DNA of 64,000 nucleotides from Paenarthrobacter nitroguajacolicus (GTDB taxonomy: Bacteria; Actinomycetota; Actinomycetes; Actinomycetales; Micrococcaceae): positions 34,572 to 98,571 of the forward strand of contig NZ_VNFK01000020.1 in NCBI RefSeq assembly GCF_007786235.1. The letters run 5' to 3'. A program made the translations under genes and the position numbers. Below, piece by piece: positions 40,822-49,683 of this stretch (positions within the stretch are counted from its first letter, which is position 1; each line of letters starts with the position of its first letter). The notes under the pieces were generated by a model. The model saw only the letters and a list, made by a program, of their open reading frames with translations, searched no databases and had not been told where the DNA came from.

Positions 40822-41478
40822 CTACATCCGGCTGGCGTCGTAGTACTCGTCGATTCCTTCCAAACCCGGAAGGTGCGGCGAGAGCTGGGGCAATTCCGCC
40901 ACCGAGCCGATGCCCATCCGTTCCAGGAAGTACGAGGTTGTCCGGTACAGGACAGCACCCGATTCGGGATCGTTTCCGGAGTCCTCGATCAAACCTCGCT
41001 GGGTAAGAGTCCGGACCACGGAATCGACGTTGACGCCGCGAATGGCGGACACCCGGGCCCTGGAGACCGGTTGCCGGTAGGCGATGACCGCCAGTGTCTC
41101 AAGCGCTGCCTGAGTAAGCCTGGTGGTCTGCCCTTCGAGGACGAACCTGCCCACGATGTCGGCGAAATCCGACCGTGAATAGATTCGCCACCCCCCGGCG
41201 ACGTTCCGCAATTCAAAACCCCGGGGTGCAGTGCTGGCATCGGCAAAGCCGACAGCATCCACGTCCGGGGCTTTAACAGTATAGCCGCTATACTCCCGCT
41301 GCAGGTCCTGCAGCAAATCCTCGACGACGGCGACCGTGACGTTGAGTCCTGCAGCGAGCTCTTCGGACGTGGCTGGCTGGTCGATGACCATGAGCACCGC
41401 TTCAAGCGCTGCCCGAGGGCCACCGGGAAGTGCCTCCAGTTCCGCCAATCCGTCCTGGAGCGTTTTCTGTTCACTCAC
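40822..41478 (-). CDS. scpB: segregation and condensation protein B
   Basis: ScpB is the winged-helix partner of the SMC-ScpA complex that compacts and separates chromosomes. From the GTG at 41478, which overlaps the scpA stop region by 8 nt, it is 218 residues. Two winged-helix domains are seen. ALEAVLMVIDQPATSEELAAGLNV opens the first, ETLAVIAYRQPVSRARVSAIRGVNVDSVVRTLTQRGLI lies in the second, and VLYRTTSYFLERMGI follows. The frame open upstream is inside scpA and not used. Confidence 0.95.
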   Translation of the reverse strand: MSEQKTLQDGLAELEALPGGPRAALEAVLMVIDQPATSEELAAGLNVTVAVVEDLLQDLQREYSGYTVKAPDVDAVGFADASTAPRGFELRNVAGGWRIYSRSDFADIVGRFVLEGQTTRLTQAALETLAVIAYRQPVSRARVSAIRGVNVDSVVRTLTQRGLIEDSGNDPESGAVLYRTTSYFLERMGIGSVAELPQLSPHLPGLEGIDEYYDASRM

Positions 41479-42394
41479 TGCCGTTTTCCCCGCTTCCGAT
41501 TCCGTCAGGTTCAGGCCCTGCCTCATACTCTTCACTCAGGCTTGAACTGTCCCACTCGGCGTCGTCGCCGGTCCAGCGAACTGTCAGTTCCGCCAAAGGC
41601 TCGGGCTGCTCGAAGGCGACAACCCTGTCCCGGAACATCTCCAGCAACGCCAGGAACCGTGCCACCACCACCAGGGTGGTCTCGGCGTCGACAATGAGTG
41701 TTTGGAAGGACAGAGGGGCGCCGAGTTTCAAGCGATACCCCATGATCTCGGCTTGTTCCTTGACGCTCACGGGCGGCGCGTGGAGGTGGCCCAAGCCCAC
41801 TTCCTCAGGTGCAGCTTCCTTGGGTTTGAGCGCCTTGGCTGCCAGTTCGGCGAACTGCTCCGGACTGTGTCGCCAGACAAGCTCGGGCAGCAGTGCGGCG
41901 AAATGGCCTTCCAGCGCGACCTGGCGCGGGTATCGCCTGGCTTCCTGTTCCAGTGTTTCGCCCAGGATTCCGGCGATTTGCTTGAAGGCCTTGTATTGCA
42001 ATAGCCGGGCAAACAGCAGGTCCCTCGCCTCCAGAAGGGCGATGTCCTCGGCGTCTTCCACTTCGCCGGCAGGCAAAAGGCGGGCGGCCTTGAGATCAAG
42101 CAGCGTGGCAGCGATCACCAGGAATTCGCTGGCTTCATCAAGCGCCCATTCCTCCCCCAGTTCCTGGAGACGGCGGATGTATTTGATGAACTCATCAGTG
42201 ACCGTGGCAAGCGCCACCTCGGTGATGTCCAATTTGTGTTTGGAGATGAGGCCGAGCAGGAGATCGAAGGGGCCGGTGAAGTTGGCCAGCCGTACCTCAA
42301 AGCCCGCCTTGCGGGAATCGGAGGTACCGGCGTCGGGCGTTTCCGCTGCAGCGGCGGGTTCTGCTTCCGATGTCGGAGCCAGTGACGGTACCAC
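41471..42394 (-). CDS. scpA: segregation and condensation protein A
   Basis: ScpA is the kleisin that bridges the SMC ATPase heads. The 307-residue protein has an N-terminal part after a variable stretch (FEVRLANFTGPFDLLLGLISKHKLDITEVALATVTDEFIKYI), which contacts SMC. A middle region with LVIAATLLDLKAARLLP follows, and a C-terminal winged helix with VVVARFLALLEMFRDRVV completes the fold. The end is acidic. It lies six bases after the parA gene and overlaps scpB, giving the order parA-scpA-scpB-rluB. Confidence 0.95.
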   Translation of the reverse strand: MVPSLAPTSEAEPAAAAETPDAGTSDSRKAGFEVRLANFTGPFDLLLGLISKHKLDITEVALATVTDEFIKYIRRLQELGEEWALDEASEFLVIAATLLDLKAARLLPAGEVEDAEDIALLEARDLLFARLLQYKAFKQIAGILGETLEQEARRYPRQVALEGHFAALLPELVWRHSPEQFAELAAKALKPKEAAPEEVGLGHLHAPPVSVKEQAEIMGYRLKLGAPLSFQTLIVDAETTLVVVARFLALLEMFRDRVVAFEQPEPLAELTVRWTGDDAEWDSSSLSEEYEAGPEPDGIGSGENGSE

Positions 42395-42400
42395 CGTCCG

Positions 42401-43312
42401 CTAGGGCGCGCCGCCGCGCGAAATCAGTTCCGTGGCAAGCCGGCGGTAGGCGTCGGCGCCGATGTGATTGCCGGCGTAGCTGGTGATCGGTTCAGCGGCC
42501 ACAGTAGCGTCGGCGAACTTGATGGAACGCTTGATGACGGTCTCGAAGACTTTGTCGCCGAATGCCTCCACGAGGCGCGAAATTACTTCGCGGCTGTGCA
42601 GGGTACGGGCGTCGTACATGGTGGCCAGGACGCCGTCCACCTGCAGGCGCGGGTTGAGGCGGTCCTGGACCTTTTCGATGGTCTCCACCAAGAGGGCGAC
42701 GGCTCGCAGGGCGAAAAATTCACAGATCAACGGAATGATCACACCGTGTGCGGCGGTCAGGGCGTTGACTGTCAGCAGACCCAAGGAAGGCTGGCAGTCA
42801 ATGAGTACGACGTCGTAATCGTCCTCGACGCTCTTGAGGGCGCGGTCAAGAACCTGTTCGCGGGCCACCTCGTTGACAAGCTGGACTTCGGCTGCGGAGA
42901 GGTCGATATTGGCGGGGAGCAGGTCCACGCCCTCCACGCCGGTTTGCTGGATGGCATCGCGGATGTCCACTTTGCGGTCCATCAGGACGTTGTAGACGGT
43001 GAGGTCGAGTTCATGCGGGTTCGCGCCGAGACCGGCGGAAAGCGCACCCTGGGGATCAAAGTCCACCAACAAGACACGTCGGCCAAACTCCGCCAGCGCC
43101 GCTGCAAGGTTGATGGTTGACGTGGTTTTACCCACACCGCCTTTTTGGTTAACCATGGCGATAACCCTCGCTGGACCATGGGAGTCAAGCGGAGCGGGTT
43201 CCGGGAATTCGCGATGAGGGCGGCCCGTGGGCCCCATGATGGCGTCTTCCAGATCGAGCCCGGCGCCTTCCAGCGTAGCTGTTCCCCGTTCGATGCTCAC
43301 GTATCTAACCAC
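42401..43312 (-). CDS. ParA-family chromosome partitioning ATPase
   Basis: The 303-residue protein has an N-terminal leader of about 48 residues, then VIAMVNQKGGVGKTTSTINLA with the deviant Walker A at 57-64. LLVDFDPQGALSAGLG, YDVVLIDCQPSLGLLTVNAL and PLICEFFALRAVALL follow, as in ParA/Soj. It lies directly upstream of scpA, a typical actinobacterial position, but no parB is adjacent, so it probably works with condensin or a distant partner. The start is GTG at 43312 or GTG at 43300; both have weak ribosome sites. Confidence 0.93.
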   Translation of the reverse strand: MVRYVSIERGTATLEGAGLDLEDAIMGPTGRPHREFPEPAPLDSHGPARVIAMVNQKGGVGKTTSTINLAAALAEFGRRVLLVDFDPQGALSAGLGANPHELDLTVYNVLMDRKVDIRDAIQQTGVEGVDLLPANIDLSAAEVQLVNEVAREQVLDRALKSVEDDYDVVLIDCQPSLGLLTVNALTAAHGVIIPLICEFFALRAVALLVETIEKVQDRLNPRLQVDGVLATMYDARTLHSREVISRLVEAFGDKVFETVIKRSIKFADATVAAEPITSYAGNHIGADAYRRLATELISRGGAP

Positions 43313-43480
43313 TCTTTCGACGACGATCTTCCCTGCCGCTGGCCCCCAGCTACAGCGCTACTACCCCTTTAGGCTACAGCGCCCGACACGGTTATTCGGG
43401 GAACTTGACTTTGTCCGCTATTTGAGCCTTGACCCTCTAGTTGAGGTCTAAGGTTGCCCCTGGGCCTACCGAAATCAGGA

Positions 43481-43525
43481 ACGGCACGAAGGCCGACACC
43501 CTGCGGGTGCCGACCTTCGTGCCGT
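43481..43525 (-). terminator. terminator after the dicarboxylate transporter
   Basis: A long stem (ACGGCACGAAGG pairs with CCTTCGTGCCGT, and inner bases pair with two mismatches) lies 25 bp beyond the dctA stop. It separates dctA from the parA promoter region. Confidence 0.8.
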
Positions 43526-43549
43526 GGTGTTGCGTTGGTGCTGGTGTTG

Positions 43550-44896
43550 CTAGACGGCTGCCTTCTCGCGGGTGTCTGCCTCGGGAGCAGCTTCCTCCTC
43601 GCCGCCGTGGGCGATCATGGTCTGCTCGTCGAACGGTTCGCTGCCGGAGAGGACCCGCTCCACCTGTCCGTTGTCGATTTCCTTGACCCAGGTACCGATC
43701 AGGACAGTCGCCACGGCGTTTCCGGTGAAGTTGGTCAACGCACGGGCCTCGGACATGAAGCGGTCGATGCCGACAATCATGCCCACGCCACCCAGGAGCT
43801 CCGGCTTGTGCGCCTGGAGGCCGGCGGCAAGAGTGGCCAGTCCGGCACCCGTGACACCTGCGGCACCCTTGGAGGCGATGATCATGAAGACCAGCAGGGA
43901 GACCTGCGCCCCGAGATCCAGCGGAGTACCCATCGCGTTGGCGACGAACAAGGAAGCCATGGTCAGGTAAATCGCCGTCCCGTCCAGGTTGAACGAGTAG
44001 CCCGTGGGGACCGTGACGCCGACCACCGGCTTGGAAACGCCCAAGTGCTCCATTTTGGCGATCAGGCGGGGCAGTGCCGCTTCGGAGGATGAGGTGGAGA
44101 AGATCAGGAGGTATTCACGGGCCAGGTACTTCATGAGCTTGAAGATGTTGACCCCGGCTACGGCGCGGAGCAGCGTGCCCAGGATGACCACGATGAACAG
44201 GGCGCAGGTGATGTAGAAGGCCAGCATCAGGGTGAACATGCTGAGGATCGCTTGGGCGCCTGTGGCACCTACGACGGCGGCGATGGCACCGAAGGCGCCT
44301 ACCGGAGCCAGCCACATGATCATGATGAGGATGCGGAAGACGAGTCGCTGCCCGTGTCCGATGGCGGCGAGGATGGGCGCCCCTTGCTTGCCCATCTTTT
44401 GCAGGGCGAAACCAACCAGGATCGCGGCCAGCAGCGTGGGCAGGACCGGAATATCGCCAGGGATGATTCCCAGGAGGAAGTCCACGGTGCTGTTGGTGTC
44501 GGCCTTCTTGGTGGGATCGTAGGGGGTCAGCTTGAGGCCCTCGCCTGGGTGGATGAGGTTGCCCACCACCAGGCCAATGGCAAGTGCGAAGGTGGACATG
44601 GCCACAAAGTAGCCCAATGCCAGCCCGCCGACCTTGCCGACCGTTGCGGCCTTGGCGATGGAGCCGATGCCCAGGACGATGGTGCAGAAGATGACCGGAG
44701 CGATCATCATCTTAATGAGCTTGATGAAGCCGTCGCCGAGTGGCTTGAGCGACTTGCCGACCTCAGGGAACATCAAGCCGACCAAGGCGCCGAGCACTAC
44801 GGCCAGGATGACAGCGATGTACAGGTAGTGCGACTTATCGAGCCCCTTGCGTCCACCTTTGGCAGCTACTGCCGACTCTCCTCGTTGAGAGGTCAT
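43550..44896 (-). CDS. dctA: dicarboxylate:cation symporter, DAACS family (DctA-like)
   Basis: The 448-residue transporter takes up C4-dicarboxylates such as succinate, fumarate or malate with cations. The ATG at 44896 has AAGGAG six bases upstream. Family motifs are present: APVIFCTIVLGIGS, the serine-rich loop STSSSEAALP, and GYSFNLDGTAIYLTM with the substrate-binding region, then ALTNFTGNAVATVL. The C-terminus is acidic. It diverges from a CitA/DcuS-type two-component system, which probably controls it. Citrate is less likely, since the protein is not CitM/CitT type. Confidence 0.93.
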   Translation of the reverse strand: MTSQRGESAVAAKGGRKGLDKSHYLYIAVILAVVLGALVGLMFPEVGKSLKPLGDGFIKLIKMMIAPVIFCTIVLGIGSIAKAATVGKVGGLALGYFVAMSTFALAIGLVVGNLIHPGEGLKLTPYDPTKKADTNSTVDFLLGIIPGDIPVLPTLLAAILVGFALQKMGKQGAPILAAIGHGQRLVFRILIMIMWLAPVGAFGAIAAVVGATGAQAILSMFTLMLAFYITCALFIVVILGTLLRAVAGVNIFKLMKYLAREYLLIFSTSSSEAALPRLIAKMEHLGVSKPVVGVTVPTGYSFNLDGTAIYLTMASLFVANAMGTPLDLGAQVSLLVFMIIASKGAAGVTGAGLATLAAGLQAHKPELLGGVGMIVGIDRFMSEARALTNFTGNAVATVLIGTWVKEIDNGQVERVLSGSEPFDEQTMIAHGGEEEAAPEADTREKAAV

Positions 44897-44964
44897 GGGA
44901 TTCTCCTTCTGGATACTGTGTAAGGCGCTGCGGTCCTGCACTGATGTCCAATCCGCTGCCCTTG

Positions 44965-45004
44965 TGTGATATCCATCATTGAGCCGTTGGTGACACACAT
45001 CACC
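44965..45004. promoter_or_regulatory. CRP-like sites between dctA and the sensor kinase
   Basis: GGTGA-CACACA-TCACC (44989-45004) is a perfect inverted repeat with the CRP-family core GTGA-N6-TCAC. A second, weaker site TGTGA-TATCCA-TCATT lies at 44965-44980. Both fall in the 138-bp divergent control region. Confidence 0.65.
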
Positions 45005-45034
45005 GTTGCGGTCATATTGGTCATGGAGGTCCAC

Positions 45035-46681
45035 GTGTTTCACAGCTGGAGCATCGCCCGCCGCTTGTTCGTGGCAAACCTGCTGTTCGTCCTGGTACTG
45101 ACGGCCGTCTTCGGCGCGTTCTCCGTGGTGGAGGCGAGGGACAGGGCCTATGACAATGCCGGCGGACGGATGCTCTCCCTCGCCACGTCGATCGCCAACA
45201 ATCCTCTGGTCCTGGAAGCGGCCGGCACGGCAGACCCCTCCAGCGTCCTGCAGCCTTATGCCCGGGACGTCATGGAGGACGCCGACGCCGATTTCATCAC
45301 GATCATGGCCCCCGACCGGACACGCTGGACACATCCCCGCTCCGAAGAGCTGGGAAAGCCATATATCGGCACTATCGAGCCTGCCCTGCGGGGTGAGATC
45401 TTCACTGAAGTCACCGCTGGAACGTTGGGGCCCTCCGTCCGGACCATCGCACCCGTCAAAGACACGGACGGGACGGTTAAGGCCCTGGTCGCCGCGGGCG
45501 TTACGGTCCGCACGGTGGACACTGACGTTGCCGAACGGCTGGGCGTGATCGGTGGGATAGCGCTGGTGGTTTTGACGTTCGGATCCTTTGCCTCCTGGCT
45601 CCTGGGCCGCTACCTCCGCTCGGTCACCCGGGGCTGGGGCCCTGAACAACTGGCCCAGCTCTTCGCCTATTACGAATCCGTGCTGCACTCCGTCCGCGAA
45701 GGCGTGATCCTGATCGACACGCACGGCAAGGCCGTGATGTACAACGACCAAGCGGCGGAGTTGCTGGGGTTGGAGCCCTCCGACGCAGACCGGTCGCCGG
45801 ACGCTGCTCCAAAACTGTCCGAGTTACCCTTCGATGGCAGCCTGCGAGCGCTGTTCGAATCCGGCAGGCCGGCCCATGACGAAATCCACCTCACGGGTTC
45901 ACGGATACTGGTGGTCAACCAAGCTCCTGCCGTAGGGCCCGTGCCTGAGCGCAGCCGCCAGAAGCCCGCGGTCTATGGCACGGTCGCCACCATCCGGGAC
46001 CGCACGGAGATCGAATCACTGGGCACGGAACTCCAGACCATGAAGACTCTCTCGGACGCCTTGAGGGCGCAGACCCACGAACACGCGAACCGGCTGCACA
46101 TGATTGTCTCGTTGCTGGAACTGGGGCGAACGCCGCAAGCCTTGGAGTTTGCCACCAAGGACTTGGAGCTCAGCCAGCAACTCACCGATGACATGGTTGC
46201 TTCCGTGGATGAGCCCGTGATGAGTGCCCTGGTGATGGGCAAGGCAGCGGAGGCCCACGAGCGTGGCGTGGAACTGGTGGTGCGGACTTCCGGGAGTTCG
46301 GGCGTTCGCGGCTTGGAAATCCAGGATCTGGTGACCATCCTTGGAAACTTGCTCGACAACGCCATCGACGCTGCGGCCGGCGGCGAGTTCCCGCGGCAGG
46401 TGGAGTTGTCAGTGGAAGCGGGTCCGGCCGCCGTCGAGTTCCTGGTGAAGGACTCCGGCCGCGGCATTGATCCTGACTCGATCGATGATGTTCTGCAGTA
46501 CGGTTTCAGCACCAAGTCAGCGGAAGGGAATCCTCGTGGTGCCCACGGCCGCGGCGTTGGCCTCGCGTTGGTACGTCAGGCCGTCCAGCGGTTGGACGGT
46601 ACGATGACCATCAGCAATCCCGGCGGTGCACAGTTCCATGTTGTGCTGCCCGCGCCGGTTCCCGAGGAAGAGAAGGCATGA
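45035..46681 (+). CDS. sensor histidine kinase, CitA/DcuS family
   Basis: The membrane kinase senses a carboxylate outside the cell. I start it at GTG 45035, which has GGAGG five bases upstream, giving 548 residues; the frame is open from 44966. A membrane segment (about 9-31), an extracytoplasmic PAS-like sensor and a second membrane segment (about 172-193) come first. A cytoplasmic PAS region (SVREGVILIDTHGKAVMYND) follows. The phosphoacceptor motif HEHANRLH lies near 348-355. The ATPase core has NLLDNAIDAA, DSGRGI and GRGVGLALV. The stop overlaps the response regulator ATG. Confidence 0.93.
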   Translation: MFHSWSIARRLFVANLLFVLVLTAVFGAFSVVEARDRAYDNAGGRMLSLATSIANNPLVLEAAGTADPSSVLQPYARDVMEDADADFITIMAPDRTRWTHPRSEELGKPYIGTIEPALRGEIFTEVTAGTLGPSVRTIAPVKDTDGTVKALVAAGVTVRTVDTDVAERLGVIGGIALVVLTFGSFASWLLGRYLRSVTRGWGPEQLAQLFAYYESVLHSVREGVILIDTHGKAVMYNDQAAELLGLEPSDADRSPDAAPKLSELPFDGSLRALFESGRPAHDEIHLTGSRILVVNQAPAVGPVPERSRQKPAVYGTVATIRDRTEIESLGTELQTMKTLSDALRAQTHEHANRLHMIVSLLELGRTPQALEFATKDLELSQQLTDDMVASVDEPVMSALVMGKAAEAHERGVELVVRTSGSSGVRGLEIQDLVTILGNLLDNAIDAAAGGEFPRQVELSVEAGPAAVEFLVKDSGRGIDPDSIDDVLQYGFSTKSAEGNPRGAHGRGVGLALVRQAVQRLDGTMTISNPGGAQFHVVLPAPVPEEEKA

Positions 46682-47391
46682 CAGACATCCGCGTCCTGGT
46701 AGTGGAGGACGAGCCGATAGCGTCGGACGCCCACTCCGTCTACATCGGCCGGTTGGACGGGTTCACGCTGGTGGGAACCGCCCCGGATGGCCAATCGGCG
46801 CTGCGGATCCTTGGCGAGTTCGCCGCGTCCGGCGCCCCCGTGGACCTGGTCCTGCTGGACATGAACCTCCCGGACCTGCACGGCCTGGATGTCGCCCGCA
46901 GGATGCGGTCGGCCGGCGTTTTCGCGGACATCATCGCCATCACGGCCGTTCGGGAACTGAACATCGTACGCAGCGCCGTGTCCATCGGCGTAGTGCAGTA
47001 CCTCATCAAACCGTTCACCTTCGCGACCTTCGCCGACAAGCTCAGCAGTTACCGAACGTTCCGCGAACAGCTGGCAGGTTCGATGTCCGGAATCTCAAAG
47101 GCGGGCGCTTCGCAGAGCGACGTTGACCAAGCTTTTGCGAGTCTTCGCGCCCCGACAGAGTTGCCGTTGCCCAAGGGCCTTTCCGGGTCCACCCTGGAGT
47201 CAGTGAAGGACCTGGTGCGGGCACGGCAGGACGCCGTGTCGGCAAGCGAGGTCATGGAGGCGCTGGGCATGTCCCGGGTCACCGCCCGCCGGTACTTGGA
47301 GTACTTGGCCGACGCCGGGACAGTCACCAGGGCGCCGCGGTACGGCACCCCCGGCCGCCCGGAGAATGAGTACGGCTGGAACCGGGGCTAG
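46678..47391 (+). CDS. response regulator, CitB/DcuR family
   Basis: The 237-residue regulator receives phosphate from the kinase that overlaps it by 4 nt. The receiver domain has the acidic pair VVEDEP (9-14), Asp61 in LLDMNLPDLHG, and IKPFTFATF with the conserved lysine. A helix-turn-helix in the last third (VMEALGMSRVTARRYLEYLADAG) binds DNA as in CitB/DcuR regulators. It likely activates dctA in response to a dicarboxylate or tricarboxylate. The PrpR-like regulator of the next operon is separate. Confidence 0.94.
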   Translation: MTDIRVLVVEDEPIASDAHSVYIGRLDGFTLVGTAPDGQSALRILGEFAASGAPVDLVLLDMNLPDLHGLDVARRMRSAGVFADIIAITAVRELNIVRSAVSIGVVQYLIKPFTFATFADKLSSYRTFREQLAGSMSGISKAGASQSDVDQAFASLRAPTELPLPKGLSGSTLESVKDLVRARQDAVSASEVMEALGMSRVTARRYLEYLADAGTVTRAPRYGTPGRPENEYGWNRG

Positions 47392-47440
47392 GGTTTATCC
47401 GTTTCTGTCGGGCTCAGGACCCAACCGTGAGTGGCGCCCA

Positions 47441-47510
47441 ATGTATACACAGAGCGAAGATTTCCTACTTCTGCTGACTTAATGACCCCGCTCATGTATA
47501 CACTGGGATC
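47441..47510 (+). promoter_or_regulatory. GntR operator pair and probable leaderless promoter
   Basis: ATGTATACAC occurs at 47441-47450 and 47494-47503, 53 bp apart (about five turns); the core TGTATACA is palindromic, a GntR-type operator. The second copy contains TATACA (47497-47502), a plausible -10, eight bases before the ATG at 47511. CTGACT at 47474-47479, 17 bp upstream, resembles a -35 (TTGACA). The transcript would then begin at or near the ATG. Confidence 0.7.
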
Positions 47511-48152
47511 ATGCGCGCCAGTGATCGGGCTTACACGGCCCTTCGTGAAGACATCATTGAATGGCGCCTACGGCCGGGCACGGTCCTGGCGGAAGTGGAG
47601 CAGTCCGAACGCCTCGGTGTGTCCCGCACGCCGGTCCGGGAGGCGCTGAGCCGGCTCACCGCTGAAGGATTGACGATGGCGGCAGGGGGCCGCGGCGTCG
47701 TCGTCACCGATATCTCGCTGGACAGCATCGACGAACTGTTCGAACTGCGCGAAACCCTTGAGGTACGGGCTGCGGCCCTGGCCGCTGAGCGCGGCGAGCC
47801 CGGCGTCTTCGCCGAGCTGCACGCACAGCTGCTGCTGGCGCCTGAGCTGCTCAGTGACAACGACCCAGCCCGGCATGACTACTACGCCCTGGTGGGCCGC
47901 CTGGATGAGGCAATCGATGCCGCGATCTCCAATTCGTACCTGGCCCATGCCATGCGCAGCCTCCGCGTCCATCTGGTCCGCGTCCGCCGTTTGGCGGCTG
48001 ACGATGCCACCCGGCTCCGAGCAGCCGCAGCCGAGCATGCCGCCATTGCCGAGGCCATCGCAGCCGGCAACCCACGGCTGGCGGAAGCCGCCACCACACT
48101 TCACCTGCACCGCAGCCTCACCCACGTCAAGGCAACCCATACCCCTCATTAG
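47511..48152 (+). CDS. GntR-family (FCD) regulator of the prp operon
   Basis: The 213-residue protein has an N-terminal winged helix (AYTALREDIIEWRLRPGTVLAEVEQSERLGVSRTPVREALSRLTAEG) and a C-terminal all-helical FCD-type domain with metal or ligand-binding His and Asp residues. It lies ten bases before prpD, so it is co-transcribed and very likely regulates the methylcitrate genes. TGTATACA sites lie at its own promoter, which suggests self-repression. The ATG at 47511 has no ribosome site but sits where a leaderless transcript would begin. Confidence 0.93.
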   Translation: MRASDRAYTALREDIIEWRLRPGTVLAEVEQSERLGVSRTPVREALSRLTAEGLTMAAGGRGVVVTDISLDSIDELFELRETLEVRAAALAAERGEPGVFAELHAQLLLAPELLSDNDPARHDYYALVGRLDEAIDAAISNSYLAHAMRSLRVHLVRVRRLAADDATRLRAAAAEHAAIAEAIAAGNPRLAEAATTLHLHRSLTHVKATHTPH

Positions 48153-48162
48153 AAGGAGCACC

Positions 48163-49683
48163 ATGGTCAAGAACAACCACGTCCGCGTCTACAAGAGCGA
48201 AGAGAACCTCCCGCGCGAGGAACAGCTGGCGCACAAGATCGCAGTGGTCGCCGCCGACCCCGTCGAAGTATCGCCCGAAGTCACTGACATGGTGATCAAC
48301 CGGATCATCGACAACGCCTCCGTGGCCATCGCCTCGCTGAACCGGGCACCGATCGTCGCAGCCCGCGCCCAGGCACTGACCCACGCACCGTCCGCCAACG
48401 GCAAGGGCGCCCGCGTGTTCGGCATCGAAGAGCAGGTTTCCCCCGAGTGGGCCGCCTGGGCCAACGGCGTGGCCGTCCGTGAACTGGACTACCACGACAC
48501 GTTCCTAGCCGCGGACTACTCCCACCCCGGCGATAACATCCCGCCGATCCTTGCAGTCGCCCAGCACGTGGGCTCCAACGGCACCGATCTGGTCCGTGCC
48601 ATTGCTACCGGGTACGAGATCCAGGTGAACCTGGTCAAGGCCATCTGCCTGCACAAACACAAGATCGACCACGTGGCCCACCTTGGCCCCTCCGCCGCGG
48701 CAGGCATCGGCACGTTGTTGGGATTGGACGTCGAGACCATCTTCCAGTCCGTGGGCCAGGCCCTCCACACCACCACCGCCACACGGCAGTCCCGCAAGGG
48801 CGAAATCTCTACGTGGAAGGCCCACGCCCCGGCCTTCGCGGGCAAGATGGCCGTCGAAGCCGTGGACCGCTCCATGCGTGGCCAGACTTCCCCCGTGCCG
48901 ATCTACGAAGGCGAAGACGGTGTGATCGCCTGGATGCTGGACGGCCCGGACGCCTCCTACGAGGTCCCGCTGCCACTGCCCGGTGAAGCCAAGCGCGCCA
49001 TCCTGGACACCTACACCAAGGAACACTCCGCCGAATACCAGGCCCAGGCCTGGATCGACCTCGCCCGCAAGCTCAACCGCGAGCACCCCGAGGCCACGGA
49101 CCCGGCCAACGTGAAATCCGTGCTGATCAAAACGAGCCACCACACGCATTACGTGATCGGCTCCGGCGCGAACGATCCCCAGAAGTACTCCCCCACCGCC
49201 TCCCGCGAAACCCTGGACCACTCCATCCCGTACATCTTCACCGTCGCCCTGCAGGACGGCGCCTGGCACCATGTGGACTCCTACGCCCCCGAGCGTGCAG
49301 CGCGTCAGGACACCGTGGAACTCTGGCACAAGGTCACCACCGTGGAAGACCCTGAATGGACCCGTCGGTACCACTCGCTGGACATCGCAGAGAAGGCCTT
49401 CGGCGGCACTGTTGAAATCACGCTCACTGATGGAACGGTCATCACCGACGAAATCGCCGTGGCCGACGCCCACCCGCTCGGTGCCCGGCCGTTCGCCCGC
49501 GAGCAATACGTCAACAAGTTCCGCACCCTCGCTGCAGGACTCGTGGAGGAAGCCGAAATCGAAAGGTTCCTCGCCGCCGTCGAACGCGTCACCGAACTGG
49601 GCGAAGGCGAACTGGACCAACTGAACATCACCGCAGCACCCGGCGTGATCGACCTCAACAACGCACCCAAGGGACTGTTCTAA
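48163..49683 (+). CDS. prpD: 2-methylcitrate dehydratase (MmgE/PrpD family)
   Basis: PrpD dehydrates 2-methylcitrate to 2-methyl-cis-aconitate in propionate breakdown. The ATG at 48163, with AAGGAG five bases upstream, gives 506 residues; the frame upstream overlaps the regulator gene and is not used. Visible MmgE/PrpD segments are ANGVAVRELDYHDTFLAADYSHPGDN, GPSAAAGIGTLLGL, STWKAHAPAFAGKMA, KTSHHTHYVIGSG and a C-terminal VNKFRTLAAGLVEEAEIERFL. It is directly abutted by prpB. Confidence 0.95.
   Translation: MVKNNHVRVYKSEENLPREEQLAHKIAVVAADPVEVSPEVTDMVINRIIDNASVAIASLNRAPIVAARAQALTHAPSANGKGARVFGIEEQVSPEWAAWANGVAVRELDYHDTFLAADYSHPGDNIPPILAVAQHVGSNGTDLVRAIATGYEIQVNLVKAICLHKHKIDHVAHLGPSAAAGIGTLLGLDVETIFQSVGQALHTTTATRQSRKGEISTWKAHAPAFAGKMAVEAVDRSMRGQTSPVPIYEGEDGVIAWMLDGPDASYEVPLPLPGEAKRAILDTYTKEHSAEYQAQAWIDLARKLNREHPEATDPANVKSVLIKTSHHTHYVIGSGANDPQKYSPTASRETLDHSIPYIFTVALQDGAWHHVDSYAPERAARQDTVELWHKVTTVEDPEWTRRYHSLDIAEKAFGGTVEITLTDGTVITDEIAVADAHPLGARPFAREQYVNKFRTLAAGLVEEAEIERFLAAVERVTELGEGELDQLNITAAPGVIDLNNAPKGLF

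Noticed and set aside
47758..48162. An extension of the prpD frame 135 codons upstream
   Set aside because: It overlaps the GntR gene in another frame, while the ATG at 48163 has a perfect ribosome site and family-like sequence from there.
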